The notes beneath the pieces are model-generated. The model was not told where the DNA came from. It did no database searches and saw only the letters and a list, made by a program, of their open reading frames with translations. This document shows, one piece after another, positions 35,014 through 44,366 of a stretch of DNA of 64,000 nt. The first letter of the stretch is position 1; every line of letters starts with the position of its first letter. Position numbers and translations under genes: made by a program. This stretch comes from Wenyingzhuangia heitensis (GTDB taxonomy: Bacteria; Bacteroidota; Bacteroidia; Flavobacteriales; Flavobacteriaceae), in assembly GCF_011762155.1 (NCBI RefSeq), contig NZ_JAASQL010000002.1, positions 372,001 to 436,000 on the forward strand, in the 5' to 3' direction.

Positions 35014-37356
35014 TTAAAATTTATAGGCAATAGATAATTTTGCATTGGTACCAGGTTCTGTTTGCCAGTATAAATAATCTCCATATCCAGCTCCAGAATA
35101 TAAGTATTCATCTAAAATGTTATTTACGTTTAGCCTCACGTTAACTTTATCATTTCTCCAAGAAATTCCACCATCTAATCTAAAGTAATCTGGTAATATT
35201 GGGCCTTGTCCATCTGTTGCCCATGCCCAAGAAGAACGGTCTACTAAGTATTGATACCCTAAAGACAGTCCAAAGCCTTTTAATTTTGTTGCTGCATTAA
35301 AATTATAGTTAAACCAACCGTTTGTAATATGTTTAGAATGACCAGCAACTTTAGTTCCTACAAGTAAAGGGTCAGTATCTTTGGTAATTTCTACATTGGT
35401 GTTAGAGTAATTTAACACAACATTTAATTCTGGAGTAATTTGTCCTTGTAAATCAAATTCTAATCCTTTAGATTGTACTTGCCCTAGTTGAACAGAGAAA
35501 TTAGCATCTGTAGGATCGGTCACTAAAATGTTGTCTTTTGTAATTTGAAATACAGTTAGAGAGGTATTCAATTTCCCATCAAACCAAGTTTTTTTAAGAC
35601 CTCCTTCAATATCTGTTGCTATTTCTGCATCAAATGTTTCATTGGTTTTGCTAGCACCTGTTTGTGGTTTAAAAGCTTGGTCATACAATCCATAAACAGT
35701 AAAGTCAGATAAAATATCAAAACTAAGTCCAACTCTAGGCGTAAATAAAGAACCTTTGTCTTCTGTAGCACCTTGAGATATGTCTGCATCTGTATACCTA
35801 CCTGCTAAAGAAAGTCTTAACCTATCTTTAAAGAAACCAATTTCATCTTGTAAATAATACCCTTTTGTAAGTGCTGTATATTTTACCAAACCATCTCTCT
35901 CTTTTATGCTTTTGCTTCTGTCAAAATCTGGAAAAACAGCATTTCCATATACGGGATTGTAAATGTTAAAAGGAGTTTCATCAATAACGGCTGATTGACT
36001 CCAATCGTGCCAAGAAATTTTATTATTATAATCAACACCTGCTAATATTTTATGGCTGATGTTACCTGTATCAAAACTTCCGTTTACAAATAATTGAGTG
36101 GCATTAATTACAATTAAAGCATCAGAACTACTCACATATCTTGTGATATCACCATTTTCTTTTACACTACCCCATACAGCCCAAGGAGACATTCCTTCTT
36201 GTTTATAGTTTAAATTTGAATATTGTGCTTGAAGCTCCCAATTGTCATTAAATTTATGCGTAAAGTTTGTGTAAAATTGATTTTCTTTCATATCAGTTTC
36301 TTGAAAATCTTCTTCAATAGCTGAAAAATCTCTATCTAAACTAGCAAAGCCAGCAGATGCAGGACCAAAGACATAAGCACCTCCGTAAGGCATTTTTACT
36401 TTTTGATAAATATATTCTGCAGATAAAGATGTTTTATCTGTAAATAAATATTTTAAGCTTGGTGCAAAAGAAGTTCTGTCTGTTTTTTCAAAATCACGAT
36501 GAGAACCTTGTGTACTTTTCATAAAATTAACTCGGTACTGTAGTTTACCATCTACAAGCGTATTTCCATAATCTACAGCTCCTCTATACGTGTTATAACT
36601 TCCCACAGAAAAATTAACTTCTGCAATTCTATTGCTGCTAGGTTTTTTAGTTACTACATTATAAAAACCACCTGGCTCACCAGAAGCAAGCATATAAGCA
36701 GCAGGCCCTTTAACAAACTCAACACGCTCTACTATACTCATGTCTTCTGCTAACGGTCCCCAAGAAGTGGTTAGGTTCATTCCGTTTCTCATAGGAGCAA
36801 TTCTAAAACCACGCATGTTTATACGCGAAAAACTTCCCCAATGTTCTATCATTTGAGCACCACTAACGTTACGTGTAATTCCGTCCATCATTGTAAATGA
36901 TGCCTGATCGCTAATCAATTCTTTATTTACAACTTGAATGTTTTGTGGTATTTTGATTAATGGAGTTTTAAATCGTAAACTTTCTGAAGGTGCTTTTGCT
37001 ACATAAGTGTTTTTTTTATGTCCTTCTAAAACAACCTCTTTTAAGTTTTCTTGATTCTCAGTTAATAAAATATTTAAGACTGTTGTTTGGTTAGGCTTTA
37101 CACTAACTTTTTTAGTACTAGGTTTGTACCCTATAAATTTTACAGTAACATTGTATTCACCTGTTTCTAAGTTGTTTATTACATATTCTCCAGATTGATT
37201 GCTTAAGGTTTTGTAGTTGCTATCATCAATACTGATGTTTGCATACGCTAAAATAATTCCATTTTTAGAGCTTATTTTCCCTTTTAAATTTCCTTTTTGT
37301 GCGTAATTATTTAAAGATGTCAGTAGTATTATTGACAACAGTAATAGTTTTTTCAT
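35014..37356 (-). CDS. TonB-dependent siderophore receptor
   Basis: A 780-residue outer-membrane receptor from the ATG at 37356 (signal MKKLLLLSIILLTSLNNYAQ); a TTG ten codons earlier is unlikely since it sits beside the promoter. An N-terminal carboxypeptidase-regulatory-like domain (GKISSKNGIILAYANIS) precedes a plug domain with KIPQNIQVV and RGFRIAPMRNGMN, and a 22-strand barrel ends in the aromatic KLSIAYKF. The plug and the VERVEFVKGPAAYML motif are those of siderophore-type receptors. It heads an operon of periplasmic, membrane and PepSY reductase genes. A consensus-like promoter lies at 37389-37419, divergent from an AraC regulator. Confidence 0.92.
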   Translation of the reverse strand: MKKLLLLSIILLTSLNNYAQKGNLKGKISSKNGIILAYANISIDDSNYKTLSNQSGEYVINNLETGEYNVTVKFIGYKPSTKKVSVKPNQTTVLNILLTENQENLKEVVLEGHKKNTYVAKAPSESLRFKTPLIKIPQNIQVVNKELISDQASFTMMDGITRNVSGAQMIEHWGSFSRINMRGFRIAPMRNGMNLTTSWGPLAEDMSIVERVEFVKGPAAYMLASGEPGGFYNVVTKKPSSNRIAEVNFSVGSYNTYRGAVDYGNTLVDGKLQYRVNFMKSTQGSHRDFEKTDRTSFAPSLKYLFTDKTSLSAEYIYQKVKMPYGGAYVFGPASAGFASLDRDFSAIEEDFQETDMKENQFYTNFTHKFNDNWELQAQYSNLNYKQEGMSPWAVWGSVKENGDITRYVSSSDALIVINATQLFVNGSFDTGNISHKILAGVDYNNKISWHDWSQSAVIDETPFNIYNPVYGNAVFPDFDRSKSIKERDGLVKYTALTKGYYLQDEIGFFKDRLRLSLAGRYTDADISQGATEDKGSLFTPRVGLSFDILSDFTVYGLYDQAFKPQTGASKTNETFDAEIATDIEGGLKKTWFDGKLNTSLTVFQITKDNILVTDPTDANFSVQLGQVQSKGLEFDLQGQITPELNVVLNYSNTNVEITKDTDPLLVGTKVAGHSKHITNGWFNYNFNAATKLKGFGLSLGYQYLVDRSSWAWATDGQGPILPDYFRLDGGISWRNDKVNVRLNVNNILDEYLYSGAGYGDYLYWQTEPGTNAKLSIAYKF

Positions 37357-37388
37357 TTTATAGTTATTTAGATTAGTTAAAAACAAAG

Positions 37389-37419
37389 CAAATGTATTTA
37401 CTGTTTTTTGTTTTACAAA
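37389..37419 (-). promoter_or_regulatory. Promoter of the siderophore receptor operon
   Basis: Read on the minus strand, TTTG (37416-37419) and TACATTTG (37389-37396) are separated by 19 bp, a near-perfect Bacteroidota -33/-7 promoter. It ends 32 bp upstream of the receptor ATG at 37356. Confidence 0.75.
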
Positions 37420-37590
37420 ACTTATTTAGACTTATTATTGATAATAGGTATTTTGTAATAAAATGAATAATATTTAAAAATATCTATAGTGTTGTAATGG
37501 TAATTCAACAGTTAATTCAATAATTACATTAAACCCTTAGAGATTTATAAAGTCCTATATTTTTAATTATTTAAGATATTAAACAAAACA

Positions 37591-37610
37591 CTGTTTATTT
37601 TTGCAAACAG
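37591..37610 (+). promoter_or_regulatory. -7 box within a palindrome upstream of the AraC gene
   Basis: TATTTTTG (37596-37603) fits the -7 consensus and would start transcription about 20 bases before the TTG start at 37632. It is embedded in an inverted repeat CTGTTT-N8-AAACAG (37591-37610), a likely operator for autoregulation or for an iron regulator. Confidence 0.5.
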
Positions 37611-37631
37611 AAAGCCTAAAAAAGAATTATA

Positions 37632-38450
37632 TTGAATCCCTCCATTACTACTTACAATAAGATTGCAGCCCTAGAAGATATTAAAATAGAACCTTTTGAT
37701 GTAAATAAACGATACACCAAACCCCACAGGCATAACAAATATTTAGAGTTAGTTTATTTTACCAAAGGAACAGGATATCATCATATGGATTTAAATAGTT
37801 ATGAAATAAAGCCGCCAGTGGTGTTTTTGGTTCGTAAAGAAGAGGTGCATCATTGGGAAATAACTACAGAACCTAAAGGATATGTAATTATTATAAAAGA
37901 AGGTTTTTTACAAAAAACATTAGACAAGCATATCAATACGCAATTGTTAAAATTAGGCGAAAATCAAAAAATAGATTTGCTTAAAAAAGACAAAACAATT
38001 GCGGCTCTTTTTAAGTTGTTGACTAAAGAGGTTAAAGAAAATACAACTCCTATAGAAGTAATAGAAGGAATGTTAAAATCTTTATTTGCTAAAATTCTTA
38101 CCTATTCACAGGCTCCTAAAAATAAAGAGTTAATTACAGAAGATAAAGTAACTCTGTTTGTAAGTATGTTGGGAGAAACGTTAATGAATAATGTTTCTTA
38201 TTATGCAGATCAGTTAAACGTTTCTTCTCAAAACTTAAATCAGTTGTGTAAAAAAAAGCAAGGAAAAACAGCCTCTCAAATCATTGCTTTTTACATGGTA
38301 CAAGAAATTAAAAGATTGCTTATTTATACCGATAAATCTGTAGGAGAAATTGCCTATGATTTACACTTTAAAGATGTGTCTCATTTTGTGAAATATTTTA
38401 AAAGACACACAGGTATGACTCCATTGCAATTTAAAAATACTTCGATATAA
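37632..38450 (+). CDS. AraC-family transcriptional regulator with cupin-like sensor
   Basis: A 272-residue regulator starting at TTG (37632). There is no useful ATG until well inside the cupin, and the -7 box lies a short distance upstream, which supports this start. The N-terminal ~150 residues are an AraC-type cupin (KPHRHNKYLELVYFTKGTG), and the C-terminus has the two HTH motifs (ADQLNVSSQNLNQLCKKKQG and SVGEIAYDLHFKDVSHFVKYFKRHTG). It is divergent from the siderophore receptor operon and 114 bp upstream of a second TonB receptor, so it may control either or both. Confidence 0.88.
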   Translation: MNPSITTYNKIAALEDIKIEPFDVNKRYTKPHRHNKYLELVYFTKGTGYHHMDLNSYEIKPPVVFLVRKEEVHHWEITTEPKGYVIIIKEGFLQKTLDKHINTQLLKLGENQKIDLLKKDKTIAALFKLLTKEVKENTTPIEVIEGMLKSLFAKILTYSQAPKNKELITEDKVTLFVSMLGETLMNNVSYYADQLNVSSQNLNQLCKKKQGKTASQIIAFYMVQEIKRLLIYTDKSVGEIAYDLHFKDVSHFVKYFKRHTGMTPLQFKNTSI

Positions 38451-38563
38451 TAATTATACCTTAGCTTTTTCAAATACACCATACTTTAGGGGATAACATA
38501 ATGTATTATTGTACTATAATTTTTTAGAAACATTAAAAAGAAAATAAATTGAAACAGACTAAA

Positions 38564-41143
38564 ATGAATTTTATGAAAAGTGTTTTTACACTTCTAGTAA
38601 TTGCAATGTCGTCTAATTTTGCCGCTGCACAAATAACAGGTAAGATTACAGACCAAAATAGCAAAGAAGCTCTAGAATATGCTACTGCAGCATTGTATAA
38701 TAAAGAAACAGGAAAGTTAGTTACTGGAGTTGTTACAGAGCAAAACGGAGAATTTTTAATTAAAGGTATTAAGGCTGGAGATTATAAATTAGAAGCTTCT
38801 TTTATGGGATATAAAACTCAAAATATTTTAGACATTAAGATTCCTAAAAAAAATGCTTTTGTAGACTTAGGAACTATTGAATTGTCTATTAATAGTAGTG
38901 AGTTAGATGCTGTGGTTTTAACAGGCGAGGCTGCTACGGTAGTTCATAAAATTGATAGACAGGTTTTTGATACAGATAAATTTCAAAACAGTCAAGGAGG
39001 TAGTGCTGTAGATGTTATTAAAAACTTGCCTTCAGTAAGTGTAGGGGCAGAAGGTAATATAAACGTTAGAGGTAGCAACAGTTTTGCGGTTTTATTAAAC
39101 GGTAAACCAACACAGGGAGATGCTGCTTCTATTTTAGCACAATTACCCGCAAATGCTTTAGAAAAAGTAGAATTAATTACAGCACCATCAGCTAAGTATG
39201 ATTCTGAAGGAGCAGGAGGGATTTTAAATATAATTACCAAAAAAGGAGCCGTTAACGGAGATTATTTACAAGTAAATGTTCGTGGTGGTTTGCCAGCAAT
39301 TCAAGATTACGATACCAAAGAATATCCACATAGATACGGTGCCGATGTTACTTACAATACAAGAACAGATAATTGGAATTTTTCTGTAGGAGCTAGTTAT
39401 CAACGTAACGATATTTCTGGTAGAAGAGAGGGTGGTTTAGATATTATAAACGAAGCAAACAACACACACAGGTATTTACCGTCTGATGGAGAACGTAGTT
39501 TTGACGATGTAAGCTACAATGCAAGATTTACAGTAGACTACACACCAAATGATGCTGATGAGTTTACATTAGGATTGTACGGTGGTAAAAAGAAAAAAGA
39601 TAGGTTGGCAGATATTTATTACGATAATTACACAGTACCTGCCGTGGGTAGTGGAGCTAAAACAAACGAATTTGCATATTACAATCATAACTTAAGAACT
39701 CGTAAAGGAGATTTTGCCTTAGCTAGTTTTGATTATGCTCACAAATTTGAAGACAAATCTAAATTAGCTGCTTCGGTTTTATATGAGTATACATTTTTAG
39801 GAGGTCCTACAGAAAATGACAACGTAAGTGATATTGATTATACAGAAGTTTATCAACAAGAAAAAAACACCAACGACAACCCATTAAATGGTGTCCGTTT
39901 TAATTTAGATTACAAGTGGAAACCAATGAGTTTTGGTACCATAGAAACAGGATATCAGTTTAGACATTTAGACCATACCGGAGATTTTACTTATGAACGT
40001 AAAAATGTAACTTTAGGAGATACTCAATTTAATCCTGTACCTGAATTTTCTAGTGATATTGCTTTAAAAAGAACCATACATGCTGCGTATGCACAAATAT
40101 CTGGCGGGAAAGAGAAATGGAATTATGCAGCAGGAGTACGTGCAGAATCTATGGATAGAGAATATAAAGAGAAATTAGCATCAGATACTAATAAAAACAC
40201 TTATAAATATGATTATTTTAAATTGTTTCCATCAGCCTCTTTACAATACAAAGTAAACGATAAAACAAACGTAAAAGCAGCCTACAGTAAAAGAGTACAA
40301 CGTACTACAACTTTTAAAATGAACAGTTTTGCAGAGCGTGAGCACTCAGAGGTTTATGAGCAAGGAGATAACGAATTAAAACCAGAGTTTATTGACTTGG
40401 TAGAATTGGGGATTAATAAAAGATTTAAAGGAGGAAATTCTATATATGCAACGGCTTATTTTAGACATACTAAAAACGTAATTAACCGTGTGAATGCATT
40501 GGTGTACGAAGATGGAAATACTGATGGAGATAATAACTCTGTAACAAATCCAAACCCAGTTGTTAATGATAGTATTTTAAATCGTGTATATTCTAACGTA
40601 GGTAAAAGTAACGCTGTGGGTATTGAGTTGGGAGCAACTTTTAAACCTTCTAAAAACTGGACCAACTTTATTGGAGCAAACATTTACAATTATGCTATTG
40701 ATGGTGCTTTAAGTTTTGATCACAGAAATGGTAAAGGAGAAAGAATTTACGATATCAACAGTGAATCTACTATTTATTCATTCAACGTAAACTCTACCTA
40801 TTCTTTCTGGGAAAATGCTTCTATTCAGTTTGCTTTAAATTACATTTCTGATAGAAACACAGCTATGGGAGAGGATTCTAGATTTTACACTCCAAACTTA
40901 ACGTTTAAAAAATCATTTATGGATGACCGTTTAATGGCAACCCTACAATGGCAAAACATAGATATGGGCTTATTAAAGTCTAACGAGCAACGTATTTCTA
41001 CTTGGAGACCCGATGAGTTTTATACAACTACCAATTATGTGTATGAAGTAGATATTGTATCGTTAAACTTAACCTATACCTTCAATAAATTCAAAAATAA
41101 ATCTAAGTTTATCGATAGTGAATTTGGTAAAAGTGAATTTTAA
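38564..41143 (+). CDS. TonB-dependent receptor, outer-membrane beta-barrel family
   Basis: An 859-residue receptor from the ATG at 38564; a TTG at 38549 would add five residues. The signal peptide MNFMKSVFTLLVIAMSSNFAAA is followed by a carboxypeptidase-regulatory-like domain (ITGKITDQNSKEALEYATAA), a short plug (AVDVIKNLPSVSVG, INVRGSNSFAVLLNGKP) and a long barrel. It lacks the siderophore-type plug features of the receptor at 35014 and resembles the broad Bacteroidota group with the outer-membrane barrel family 3. The ligand is unknown. It lies downstream of the AraC gene in the same direction and ends in its own hairpin. Confidence 0.87.
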   Translation: MNFMKSVFTLLVIAMSSNFAAAQITGKITDQNSKEALEYATAALYNKETGKLVTGVVTEQNGEFLIKGIKAGDYKLEASFMGYKTQNILDIKIPKKNAFVDLGTIELSINSSELDAVVLTGEAATVVHKIDRQVFDTDKFQNSQGGSAVDVIKNLPSVSVGAEGNINVRGSNSFAVLLNGKPTQGDAASILAQLPANALEKVELITAPSAKYDSEGAGGILNIITKKGAVNGDYLQVNVRGGLPAIQDYDTKEYPHRYGADVTYNTRTDNWNFSVGASYQRNDISGRREGGLDIINEANNTHRYLPSDGERSFDDVSYNARFTVDYTPNDADEFTLGLYGGKKKKDRLADIYYDNYTVPAVGSGAKTNEFAYYNHNLRTRKGDFALASFDYAHKFEDKSKLAASVLYEYTFLGGPTENDNVSDIDYTEVYQQEKNTNDNPLNGVRFNLDYKWKPMSFGTIETGYQFRHLDHTGDFTYERKNVTLGDTQFNPVPEFSSDIALKRTIHAAYAQISGGKEKWNYAAGVRAESMDREYKEKLASDTNKNTYKYDYFKLFPSASLQYKVNDKTNVKAAYSKRVQRTTTFKMNSFAEREHSEVYEQGDNELKPEFIDLVELGINKRFKGGNSIYATAYFRHTKNVINRVNALVYEDGNTDGDNNSVTNPNPVVNDSILNRVYSNVGKSNAVGIELGATFKPSKNWTNFIGANIYNYAIDGALSFDHRNGKGERIYDINSESTIYSFNVNSTYSFWENASIQFALNYISDRNTAMGEDSRFYTPNLTFKKSFMDDRLMATLQWQNIDMGLLKSNEQRISTWRPDEFYTTTNYVYEVDIVSLNLTYTFNKFKNKSKFIDSEFGKSEF

Positions 41144-41172
41144 AAATATAGTTTAGTTAGTTTTTTTATTGA

Positions 41173-41210
41173 AAAGAGCACATTGCTGTAAAGCATGTGC
41201 TCTTTCTTTT
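41173..41210 (+). terminator. Terminator after the second TonB receptor
   Basis: Stem arms AAAGAGCACA (41173-41182) and TGTGCTCTTT (41196-41205) enclose a partly paired TGCT/AGCA extension, followed by CTTTTTT. It begins 30 bp after the receptor stop. Confidence 0.8.
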
Positions 41211-41319
41211 TTATCAAGATTTAAGAATGTCGATCCGAGTGTTTTAAGGCACTAAAAAGCACATCGAAAATTTGTTTAGAGCTCAAATTCAGAACGTATT
41301 ATTTATAGCTGTTAGTATG

Positions 41320-41883
41320 CTAATCAATTAAACCTTCAATCCAATCTCCTACATAGTAAGAAACCAAAGCTGCCAATAAACCCAATACCAATGTTTCTGT
41401 AATTCCTTTCCATATGGCTTTGTGGTTAATGTAAGATTTTAAAGAGCCTACCATAATAAAACCAAAACCAGTAGCTAGAGCCGAATATAGAAATACTGAT
41501 TTGTCTAAAGGGTGTAAAAAATCAATAACGTAAGATAGTAATGGGAAAATCCCTATTAATAAAAAAGAAATATACGTAACAGTTCCTTTGGCAATAGGAT
41601 TAAAGTCTTGTTCTATTTTTGTTTTATCGTTTTCTGTAATCGCATGTTTTAAAGCATTGTCTTTTTCTGTTTTTGCGGAAAGATAAGCACCAATAGACAT
41701 GGCAAATCCATCGGCTAATAAATTGGCAAATCCTAAAATAATAATAATAGAACTATTTAAATTTGCTCCTACAGAACCTGCAACTACAGCAAAAGTTGTC
41801 ACACAGCCATCAATACCACCGTATACAAATTCACCTAAATATTTTTCTGTTTTTTGATATATTTTAGAGGTATTAGCAGCCAT
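41320..41883 (-). CDS. VIT family (Ccc1/VIT1-like) membrane protein
   Basis: A 187-residue protein with about five membrane helices. The family signature is clear: [20 protein letters not shown] at the start of the first helix, then [26 protein letters not shown]/Ccc1 proteins move Fe2+ or Mn2+ out of the cytoplasm, but short bacterial members are mostly uncharacterised. It is the last gene of a minus-strand run with the DUF3095 and two small helical genes. It lies near the iron-uptake operon, though a functional link is not shown. Confidence 0.88.
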   Translation of the reverse strand: MAANTSKIYQKTEKYLGEFVYGGIDGCVTTFAVVAGSVGANLNSSIIIILGFANLLADGFAMSIGAYLSAKTEKDNALKHAITENDKTKIEQDFNPIAKGTVTYISFLLIGIFPLLSYVIDFLHPLDKSVFLYSALATGFGFIMVGSLKSYINHKAIWKGITETLVLGLLAALVSYYVGDWIEGLID

Positions 41884-41977
41884 GTTTACGTAATTATTCT
41901 ATTGATTAGGTTAAAATTAATAGAATAAACATTTAGAAACTAACTAAAAAGAGCGGAAATAATTGTTTAAAACAGGA

Positions 41978-43129
41978 TTAGATAAGTTTAGACTTAAACA
42001 TTTTTGCAGCAGCTGTATAACCACCTTCTGTACCGTCAACAAAATGATTGTGGTTGTCGCTTCTATCTTTTACATAACAGGATAGAATGGAAGCTTTGGT
42101 TGTGTGAATTCCGTAAATTAATAAATTGTCTCTTTCTAAGGAGTCTAAAAAAACGATCAATTTTTGAATGTTTTCTTCGGAACCAGAAAACACGGTGTTA
42201 ATAGTACCATCTATCATTAAGGTGTGAGAAAGTTGACTAATTTCTTTGTAAAACTTTGGCCCTTTTTTAGAAAAGTTTAAATAAAAATTAACAAATACAG
42301 TTCCCAGCCAATTTAGGATAAGATACAATCTGCTAAAACGAGTAAGTTTAATTTTCATCTCGTTTTTAATTTTTTGTAAGGTAGTGTCTAAATGTAAGTT
42401 TGTAGGAGTAATGGGTTTTCTGTTTTCAAAAGATCCAAATAGCAAGTTTATTTGACTAAGAACACTAGCATACACATTGTTCTGTTTGTTTTCTACGGAA
42501 CAATGTGCTAACAAACAAACAATTTTTTTCGTTCCCTCTGGAGCTGCTATTTCTTGCCACCTACATTCCATTCCTTGTAAATTTACAGGAGTATGTTTTT
42601 TATGTGATGAACTTTCTTTAAATGTTTTTTTAACCAAATCTTCGGCATAATTTAAACCAGTACCTAATATGATAGGAATGGTTAATTGTGCGGTTAATTT
42701 ATGCTTTGCAATCTTAATTTTTTTGCCTTGTTTGTAAAGTTGTTTAACAGAAACAGAACCTACTCGAAGAATTAAATTAGCATTGTTTTTAATATGAATG
42801 CTATAATTGTTTAAAACTTTTAAAATTCTTTTTAAGAAGGTGTCTGGAACAAGAAAAGTACTTCCATCACCACCAAAAAAATAAGGAACTCTTATCTTTT
42901 TATCAATTTTTTCTAACTCATTTAAAACAACAATAATACTTCCTGTTGCCGATAAGTTTACATCGTGATGGTAGCCGTTTTGTACAGCAATACTAGAATT
43001 TTCAATATCTACATTTACCACGTGCCAATTTTCGGGAACGTTTTTAAACAAAGCAGGATTGATTAATAAATCAGCCAAATCAAGAGTTTGTTTTGGTAGT
43101 TTTTTATAAAAATCGGCATTGTTTACCAT
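41978..43129 (-). CDS. DUF3095 family protein (nucleotide-cyclase-like fold)
   Basis: A 383-residue protein matching DUF3095. Two metal-binding-like acidic motifs of class III cyclases can be read: VVNVDIENSSIAV and PYFFGGDGSTFLVP. The rest is a mixed C-terminal region with no membrane segment. The family is proposed to be cyclase-like, but no activity is established; the usual substrate-specifying residues cannot be assigned by eye. It is preceded by two small helical genes and followed by a VIT gene on the same strand. Confidence 0.8.
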   Translation of the reverse strand: MVNNADFYKKLPKQTLDLADLLINPALFKNVPENWHVVNVDIENSSIAVQNGYHHDVNLSATGSIIVVLNELEKIDKKIRVPYFFGGDGSTFLVPDTFLKRILKVLNNYSIHIKNNANLILRVGSVSVKQLYKQGKKIKIAKHKLTAQLTIPIILGTGLNYAEDLVKKTFKESSSHKKHTPVNLQGMECRWQEIAAPEGTKKIVCLLAHCSVENKQNNVYASVLSQINLLFGSFENRKPITPTNLHLDTTLQKIKNEMKIKLTRFSRLYLILNWLGTVFVNFYLNFSKKGPKFYKEISQLSHTLMIDGTINTVFSGSEENIQKLIVFLDSLERDNLLIYGIHTTKASILSCYVKDRSDNHNHFVDGTEGGYTAAAKMFKSKLI

Positions 43130-43165
43130 TGTTAAAAAAAAATTAAAATTTTAGTTAAAAATAGA

Positions 43166-43531
43166 CTAATACGTATCTTGTATTCTTTGAGAAATTATTT
43201 GCATAATTCGTTTAGAATATTCTCCCATATTGGTTAAATATACAGCAAATTCTTCATCGGTAAACATTCCAATTATTATTCCTACATATTGATTTCTTAA
43301 ATGTTGATTTCTTGAAGCTACCGTTTTTAAAAACTCTAATTTTTTAAGGGTGTCAAATTTATGAATGTCAAAATCAGAGTGTTCTAAATAATTATCAAAC
43401 AAAGCAATAATAGTGTTGTGCTGTAATTTAATAATAGGTCTTATAACAAGGTTCTGAAATTGTTCTTCTGTAGACATTGTATCATCTACTTTGGCAGAAG
43501 GAATGTTAGGTCTTAGTTCTTTTTTATTCAT
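43166..43531 (-). CDS. Small helical protein, often mislabelled glyoxalase
   Basis: A 121-residue soluble, mostly helical protein. It has the look of a flavobacterial family that databases often call glyoxalase: the block EEQFQNLVIRPIIKLQHN, a central basic/aromatic helix, and the end MFTDEEFAVYLTN. Nothing in the sequence supports glyoxalase activity; there is no vicinal-oxygen-chelate metal pattern. It lies 36 bp before the DUF3095 gene and probably shares its transcript. Confidence 0.65.
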   Translation of the reverse strand: MNKKELRPNIPSAKVDDTMSTEEQFQNLVIRPIIKLQHNTIIALFDNYLEHSDFDIHKFDTLKKLEFLKTVASRNQHLRNQYVGIIIGMFTDEEFAVYLTNMGEYSKRIMQIISQRIQDTY

Positions 43532-43570
43532 ACAATTTTAAATTACTAAAGAGATAGTTTTAAATAAGTA

Positions 43571-44173
43571 TTAATCTTTTTGCTTGGGTTCGTAAAATAT
43601 GATGATTTGTACTAAAATGGCCATTACTACTAAAAATATAATTTCAAGGTGCGTAAATATATTAATAGTTTTCATGGCATTGTTACTTGTAAACATCTGT
43701 GTTTTACTCTCATCTAATTGAATTTTAGATAAGTTTTGAAGTTTTAATGTAATCTTTTTAATGTTTTGTAATAACTGATTTTTATGAGTGATAGATTTAG
43801 ATAGGATGTATTTTTCTTCTATCTCTTTTAGTTGTTTAATATCCTTTTTAAGATCATTAAAAAGGGTATGTTCTTTTTCGGTTAATTTTGTTTGGTCATA
43901 CCTGGTAATATAGTTTGAAATCTCAAGGTTGTTTGTTCTGTTTTTAATCTTAAAAAAAGTAGAATCTAAAGATATAATGGCAACTTCCTTTTGATGAATT
44001 AGCATGACTGTTTCAAAAAGTAAATCACTAGCAATAATTCTATCTTCGTAAATATTTGTTACCGATTCTCTAAGTTTATTGTAATTGTCTTTATCTACCA
44101 AATTGGTACTTAACACGATAAAAAACACTAAAAGAATACTGGCAACTTTTTTTATTTTATTAAAATTAATCAT
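43571..44173 (-). CDS. Membrane-anchored four-helix-bundle (MCP-sensor-like) protein
   Basis: A 200-residue protein with an N-terminal membrane helix (~10-26), a long helical periplasmic stretch and a second membrane helix (~170-192), ending in a short charged tail. This is the layout of the 4HB_MCP/TarH sensor domain without any kinase or methyl-accepting part. It could report to a partner in the same operon, for instance the cyclase-like DUF3095 protein. The call is by topology only. Confidence 0.65.
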   Translation of the reverse strand: MINFNKIKKVASILLVFFIVLSTNLVDKDNYNKLRESVTNIYEDRIIASDLLFETVMLIHQKEVAIISLDSTFFKIKNRTNNLEISNYITRYDQTKLTEKEHTLFNDLKKDIKQLKEIEEKYILSKSITHKNQLLQNIKKITLKLQNLSKIQLDESKTQMFTSNNAMKTINIFTHLEIIFLVVMAILVQIIIFYEPKQKD

Positions 44174-44366
44174 AAGGCTAAATTTATTATATCTGTAAAA
44201 AACAGTATGAATATATACATTTTATTCGTGAAAAATAAAGGATATTTATAGACTTGTAATTGTTTTTTAGATTTTAACAACTCTGTTACTAGCGTTGTTT
44301 TTTACTGTTTTACTTGTTTTGTAAAAAGAGATTTTTTTTGATAAATTCACTATAGAACCACAATTC

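Noticed and set aside
43166-43531. Glyoxalase
   Set aside because: The label is common for this small family, but the sequence has no vicinal-oxygen-chelate metal ligands and looks purely helical.
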